This document shows, one piece after another, positions 59,301 to 64,000 of a stretch of 64,000 nucleotides of DNA; position 1 is the first letter of the stretch, and every line of letters starts with the position of its first letter. This stretch comes from Liolophura sinensis. Its lineage: Eukaryota; Mollusca; Polyplacophora; Chitonida; Chitonidae. Below the pieces are notes generated by a model. The model had not been told where the DNA came from. It ran no database searches and saw nothing but the letters and a program-made list of their open reading frames with translations. The position numbers were made by a program, and so were the translations under genes. The DNA lies in assembly GCF_032854445.1 (NCBI RefSeq), contig NC_088304.1:18051704-18115703 (forward strand), given 5' to 3'.

Positions 59301-60134
59301 GAATCTTCATAGGTGAGAAAATGCCTGTATAGACTGTGTACATACATATGCATATATGTTAATGACAAAGCGACAGAGAGGCTGTGCTAACCTAACCCAC
59401 AAGGATTAATTAGATCGAACATCATTGACCATTAATAAACGTGCGATTCTAATGAGTGCAGATAGACAAAAAGAATTTTATGAACGACGCAGCCATCCCG
59501 AGAGGCATTGATACGGGATGCTGACGCGACATCGACCGCTGCATGTGTGTGGCGCGTGCTGTTTATACGGAATTGTGGTTAAGAATGCGTGGGCTAATTT
59601 ATATACGCTTTTACAATGATTTCTTTGTAATATATAAAAATATCAAAGAGCACGAAAACAAAACACGAGTAATAATGATGATAGCGCAGATAAATTATTT
59701 ATCACAGGTGTGAAGTAATTAATCAATTAGATGAATCCTATACAAGAAAGAGACGCCCGATCTGAAATTCTGGTTGGGTTCAAAAGTTTGTGAGTAACGA
59801 AGCTGTGTTAAACAAAAAGTTCGTCAACTCTTTGTCCCAATTCTGTTCCAAATTCCAGTAGTATTTTGGCATACTAGTAACTGAAGCTGTATACTAATTG
59901 ATAAACTGCACAGGAGCTCTAATCTACACTTGGCCCAATCTGTTCTCTCAAGACATAATATATACTGGTAGATAAGAGCTCCTATGTTAAACTATCAAAA
60001 TTCCCCAAAACACCAAAATCGCAGAAATGAAATCTCAGTGATATAAGCCAGTATAAATTCAATATTGTAAATTAAAGCAGCGGAATGCACGCCAGGATAT
60101 GATTACAGTGTGTAGATAACTATTAATCGATTTC
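56369..60134. other. Long stretch with no gene seen
   Basis: ORF 56639-56989 (plus, 116 codons) and several of 60-92 codons carry no recognisable domain. A few ATT microsatellite-like runs (TTATTATTATTA near 58169 and 58330). No SINE copy was recognised in this interval, unlike the rest of the window. Confidence 0.5.
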
Positions 60135-60415
60135 TTTGATCAGTGTTTTACGCAGTGCTCAAAAATACTTCACTTACACGACAGTGGAGAGTATTATGCT
60201 GAGAGGAAAGCGAGCACATTATGTTCACGATTCACGAATCGCAGCGTTATTTCTCTCCACTTGCCTTCAAAAAACGTGGCGACATTGCCACTCTGAACGT
60301 CAGTGGCGAGAAAGTCCGCCAGTAACTTGTCAAGAGTCAGTGCTTTTCGTTGGATATTCGGGTTTTCCCCAGAAATGACCGCATCTTCAGTATGGCGTTA
60401 ACAAAAACAACCTGA
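60135..60415. mobile_element. Two facing SINE remnants
   Basis: 60135-60215 is a minus-strand family A-type tail (CAGTGTTTTACGCAGTGCTC, CACTTACACGACAG). 60295-60415 is a plus-strand family C-type segment (GTCCGCCAGTAAC, GGGTTTTCCCCAG, TATGGCGTTAACAA). Both are diverged. They face each other with about 80 bp between. Confidence 0.55.
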
Positions 60416-60797
60416 TAAATTAAACAATCAATGAAAGTTTCATTTTCAGGGCTTACCTGTACTAAGTGGATTAACAATCTACACCAAAGAGGATAATCTA
60501 GATGTCAATCTCACTACTTCCCGTTGTTTGGGCTCAACTAATATGACACGAGCATTACGGTACAGAGTGTATTTGTCACGTAGCCACACGCTGAAAAGAA
60601 TTCTCGTGTTTTCTATGATGGCCGACTGAGGAAGAAGAGGACGTAGTAGAAGGAAGAGCCAGTAGAAGTTTTTAGAATACAATTTGATGATTATTAGTAT
60701 TTGCAACAAATGTTTGAATGATTTTTATTAAACACAAGGAATTAACGTTTCAGATAAATAACAGTACTCAGGTTTATGGATTGCGGAAAACGCTGCA
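60416..60797. other. No gene seen
   Basis: A 76-codon minus ORF has no motif. Confidence 0.5.
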
Positions 60798-61352
60798 CTG
60801 AAAAAACAAATGTTTATCATATAAACATATCTCTGCAACAGATAATAAACCTGCTAAACAAATTAATTTCTTTCCGTAACTATCGGACTCGTACCTATAC
60901 TACTTAGAGCGTTAAAATGAATCTAAAGTTTCGAAAAGCTATAATTTGATCTGTTTTATAAATTTTAGGAATTCATCAACTGTTTTGCACGGTAACACGT
61001 GCACACACTATAATAAATGTTTACTTTTAACATGTTCAAGGTGTGTTTCTTTTTCAAATACACGCGTATTTTTCATAAATATACTGACTTATTGTATAAA
61101 TACTTGCAGTATTTTATAAATACTCACAATTATAGTCTGAGTGCAATAAATTACGTCGTAAGTTGAATGGATTTATTGCTTAAACGAAGTGATTTAAAGT
61201 TTTCATTGTATATGATCAACATTATAAAGCAGTCTTTTTATCAGTTGTTGGATAACCATGTTTAAGTGTAAAACATGTTACAATTAAACATTAATCACGT
61301 TTATTATCTCTTGCAAAGAGATATTTAAATGTCAAACATTTGTTTTTTCAAG
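60798..61352. mobile_element. MITE, 555 bp, ~53-bp inverted ends
   Basis: The left end CTGAAAAAACAAATGTTT with ATATCTCTGCAACAGATAAT and AAAC pairs with the right end GTTTATTATCTCTTGCAAAG with AGATAT and AAACATTTGTTTTTTCAAG. The interior is AT-rich and non-coding. It is a non-autonomous DNA transposon by structure; target-site duplication is unclear. Confidence 0.8.
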
Positions 61353-61981
61353 TACCTAACAAACATTTTGACTTACAGATATAATAATGCATTTAGCATT
61401 TGTCGGGCATGGATCAATATTCCCCCTCACACCCATAGGCCTTCCGAACAGGGGAAGAATATATACAATTAATAACGTATAAATAATCCTGGTCGCATTT
61501 ACGGGACCACGTTGATTACGCTAATGATCTTTATCTTCACCTGAGTAATAAAGACATGTTACCCGTACATACATCTGTTAACAACCACCTCAGGTTATAG
61601 CTAAGGAGTTCAGGAATGTTACATAATACGTTCGAGCGTTAAACTCACTGCCTGTTACCTCACGCGTTGCGTGCCCCCGTGTTTCTAGTTGCTATATAAG
61701 GTCCAGGAACATTTTCAGACTGAATTGATTAGATAATCTAATCACGAACTGATTTGTAATTAGGATTTATCTAGCCGCCCACGAAGTACATTTATCTGCG
61801 CTGATGGAGACTGGAGAACCATCTCCGTCCTGGCAAGGCTATTCTTGTCACCAGTGAAAAACGAAACAGAAGCTACAAAACTAAGCAGCATGCCGGTGAA
61901 TGTAGTTATTGTGTTACCCGGGGCTGGCTTGTTTGGCCGTAGATTTCTGTGGTTTGTTTATTAATACCTCATTCCCTAGTC
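61353..61981. other. No gene seen
   Basis: Unique-looking flank of the terminal satellite; no ORF above 60 codons. Confidence 0.55.
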
Positions 61982-64000
61982 GTTCACATGTTCATATAAA
62001 CATAGTTTGCCACAGGTGCAGATATACATAATTTGCCACCCCTTCACATATTCAGATGCACATAATCTGCCTTTCGCTCACATGTTCAGATGTACATCAT
62101 TTGCCACTCACTCACATGTTCAGATGTACATCATTTGCCACTCGCTCACATGTTCAGATGTACATCATTTGCCACATGTGAGCGAGTGGCAAATGATGTA
62201 CATGATTTGCCACACGGTCACATGTTCAGATGTACATAATTAGCCACTCGTTCACATGTTCATATAAACATAATTTGCCACACGTGCAGATATACATAAT
62301 TTGCCACCCCTTCACATATTCAGATGCACATAATCTGCCTTTCGCTCACATGTTCAGATGTACAACATTTGCCACTCACTCACATGTTCAGATGTACATC
62401 ATTTGCCACTCGCTCACATGTTCAGATGTACATCATTTGCCACTCGCTCACATGTTCAGATGTACATAATTTGCCACCCACTCACATGTTCAGATGTACA
62501 TAATTTGCCACTCGCTCACATGTTAAGATGTACATCATTTGCCACTCGCTCACATGTTCAGATGTACATCATTTGTCACACGCTCACATGTTCAGATGTA
62601 CATGATTTCCCACACGCTCACATGTTCAGATGTACATAATTTGCCACTCACTCACATGTTCAGATGTACATAATTTGCCACTCGCTCACATGTTCAGATG
62701 TACATCATTTGCCACTCGCTCACATGTTCAGATGTACATAATTTGCCACTCGCTCACATGTTCAGATGTACATCATTTGCCACTCGCTCACATGTTCAGA
62801 TGTACATCATTTGCCACATGCTCACATGTTCAGATGCACATCATTTGCCACACGCTCACATGTTCAGATGTACATAATTTGCCACTCGCTCACATGTTCA
62901 GATGTACAACATTTGCCACTCACTCACATGTTCAGATGTACATCATTTGCCACTCGCTCACATGTTCAGATGTACATCATTTGCCACTCGCTCACATGTT
63001 CAGATGTACATCATTTGCCACTCGCTCACATGTTCAGATGTACATCATTTGCCACTCGCTCACATGTTCAGATGTACATCATTTGCCACTCGCTCACATG
63101 TTCAGATGTACATCATTTGCCACTCGCTCACATGTTCAGATGTACATAATTTGCCACTCGCTCACATGTTCAGATGTACATGATTTCCCACACGCTCACA
63201 TGTTCAGATGCACATCATTTGCCACTCGCTCACATGTTCAGATGTACATCATTTGCCACTCGCTCACATGTTCAGATGTACATCATTTGCCACTCGCTCA
63301 CATGTTCAGATGTACATCATTTGCCACTCGCTCACATGTTCAGATGTACATGATTTCCCACACGCTCACATGTTCAGATGCACATCATTTGCCACTCGCT
63401 CACATGTTCAGATGTACATCATTTGCCACTCGCTCACATGTTCAGATGTACATCATTTGCCACTCGCTCACATGTTCAGATGTACATCATTTGCCACTCA
63501 CTCACATGTTCAGATGTACATCATTTGCCACTCGCTCACATGTTCAGATGTACATCATTTGCCACTCGCTTACATGTTCAGATGCACATCATTTGCCACA
63601 CGCTCACATGTTCAGATGTACATCATTTGCCACATGCTCACATGTTCAGATGCACATCATTTGCCACTCGCTCACATGTTCAGATGTACATAATGTGCCA
63701 CTCGCTCACATGTTCAGATGTACATCATTTGCCACCCGCTGACATGTTCAGATGTACATAATTTGCCACATGCTCACATGTTCAGATGCACATCATTTGC
63801 CACACGCTCACATGTTCAGATGTACATAATTTGCCACCCACTCACATGTTCAGATGTACATAATTTGCCACTCGCTCACATGTTCAGATGTACAACATTT
63901 GCCACTCGCTCACATGTTCAGATGTACAACATTTGCCACTCACTCACATGTTCAGATGTACAACATTTGCCAATCACTCACATGTTCAGATGTACATCAT
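61982..64000 (+). repeat. 34-bp satellite, about 59 units, runs off the window
   Basis: The unit is CACATGTTCAGATGTACATC followed by ATTTGCCACTCGCT. Because 34 is not a multiple of three and the unit has no stop in any plus frame, all three plus frames stay open (up to 370 codons); the ORFs are not genes. The first ~300 bp are the most diverged. A ~110-bp segment is duplicated at a 268-bp offset (about 62021 and 62289). One unit is inverted near 62176-62203. A TGATTTCCCA variant recurs 170 bp (five units) apart at 63181 and 63351. Confidence 0.97.

Noticed and set aside
62007-63761. Plus ORFs of up to 370 codons in the terminal array
   Set aside because: The unit is 34 bp and stop-free, so all three frames give the same peptide cycle. 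This is satellite DNA.
61982-64000. CRISPR-like array
   Set aside because: The whole 34-bp period is repeated with no unique spacers, and the DNA is animal.

Overview
The window looks like nuclear DNA of an invertebrate animal, most likely a mollusc. It is AT-rich, gene-poor and crowded with short non-autonomous retroposons, palindromic DNA transposons and satellites. The main clue is a tRNA-headed SINE (here family A) ending in a TAAGTGAAATATTCTTGAG / CGGCGTAAAACACCAATC tail followed by AAAT repeats. I associate that tail with molluscan genomes from memory; I could not search for it. There is no bacterial-style gene organisation over most of the window.

One gene is recognised with confidence: a single-exon class A GPCR on the minus strand at 18430-19725, resembling GPR161-type orphan receptors. 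Its frame is broken three times in the first third. A second, unidentified group of three small, nearly contiguous minus-strand ORFs lies at 40045-40734, with operon- or virus-like junctions (TAAA-ATG and an ATGA overlap). I cannot name these.

Layout: 1-5.5 kb, remnants of SINEs and a MITE. 6.7-9.1 kb, two degenerate minisatellites (about 26 and 16 bp); the second is split by a family B SINE that is itself split by a family A SINE with target-site duplications. 9.3-17.4 kb, SINE families A-D, small tandem arrays and two palindromic MITEs. 17.4-20 kb, the GPCR. 20-32 kb, mostly featureless with microsatellites and a CpG-denser patch near 29-29.8 kb. 32.7-45.7 kb, several full SINE A copies with clear TSDs, two copies of a TA-flanked palindromic MITE, the three-ORF group, and a 106-bp tandem repeat. 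46.0-52.4 kb, a 6.4-kb satellite of 87-bp units with higher-order repeats of 19 and 17 units. 52.4-61.4 kb, SINEs and MITEs in otherwise empty sequence. 62.0-64.0 kb, a 34-bp satellite that runs off the window end.

The long apparent ORFs in both satellites follow from unit length and lack of stops, and I do not call them genes. The best leads are the higher-order satellite with its one-base phase marker, the three-ORF group, the poly-G 5' ends on two SINE copies, and a short tail motif shared by otherwise different SINE families.
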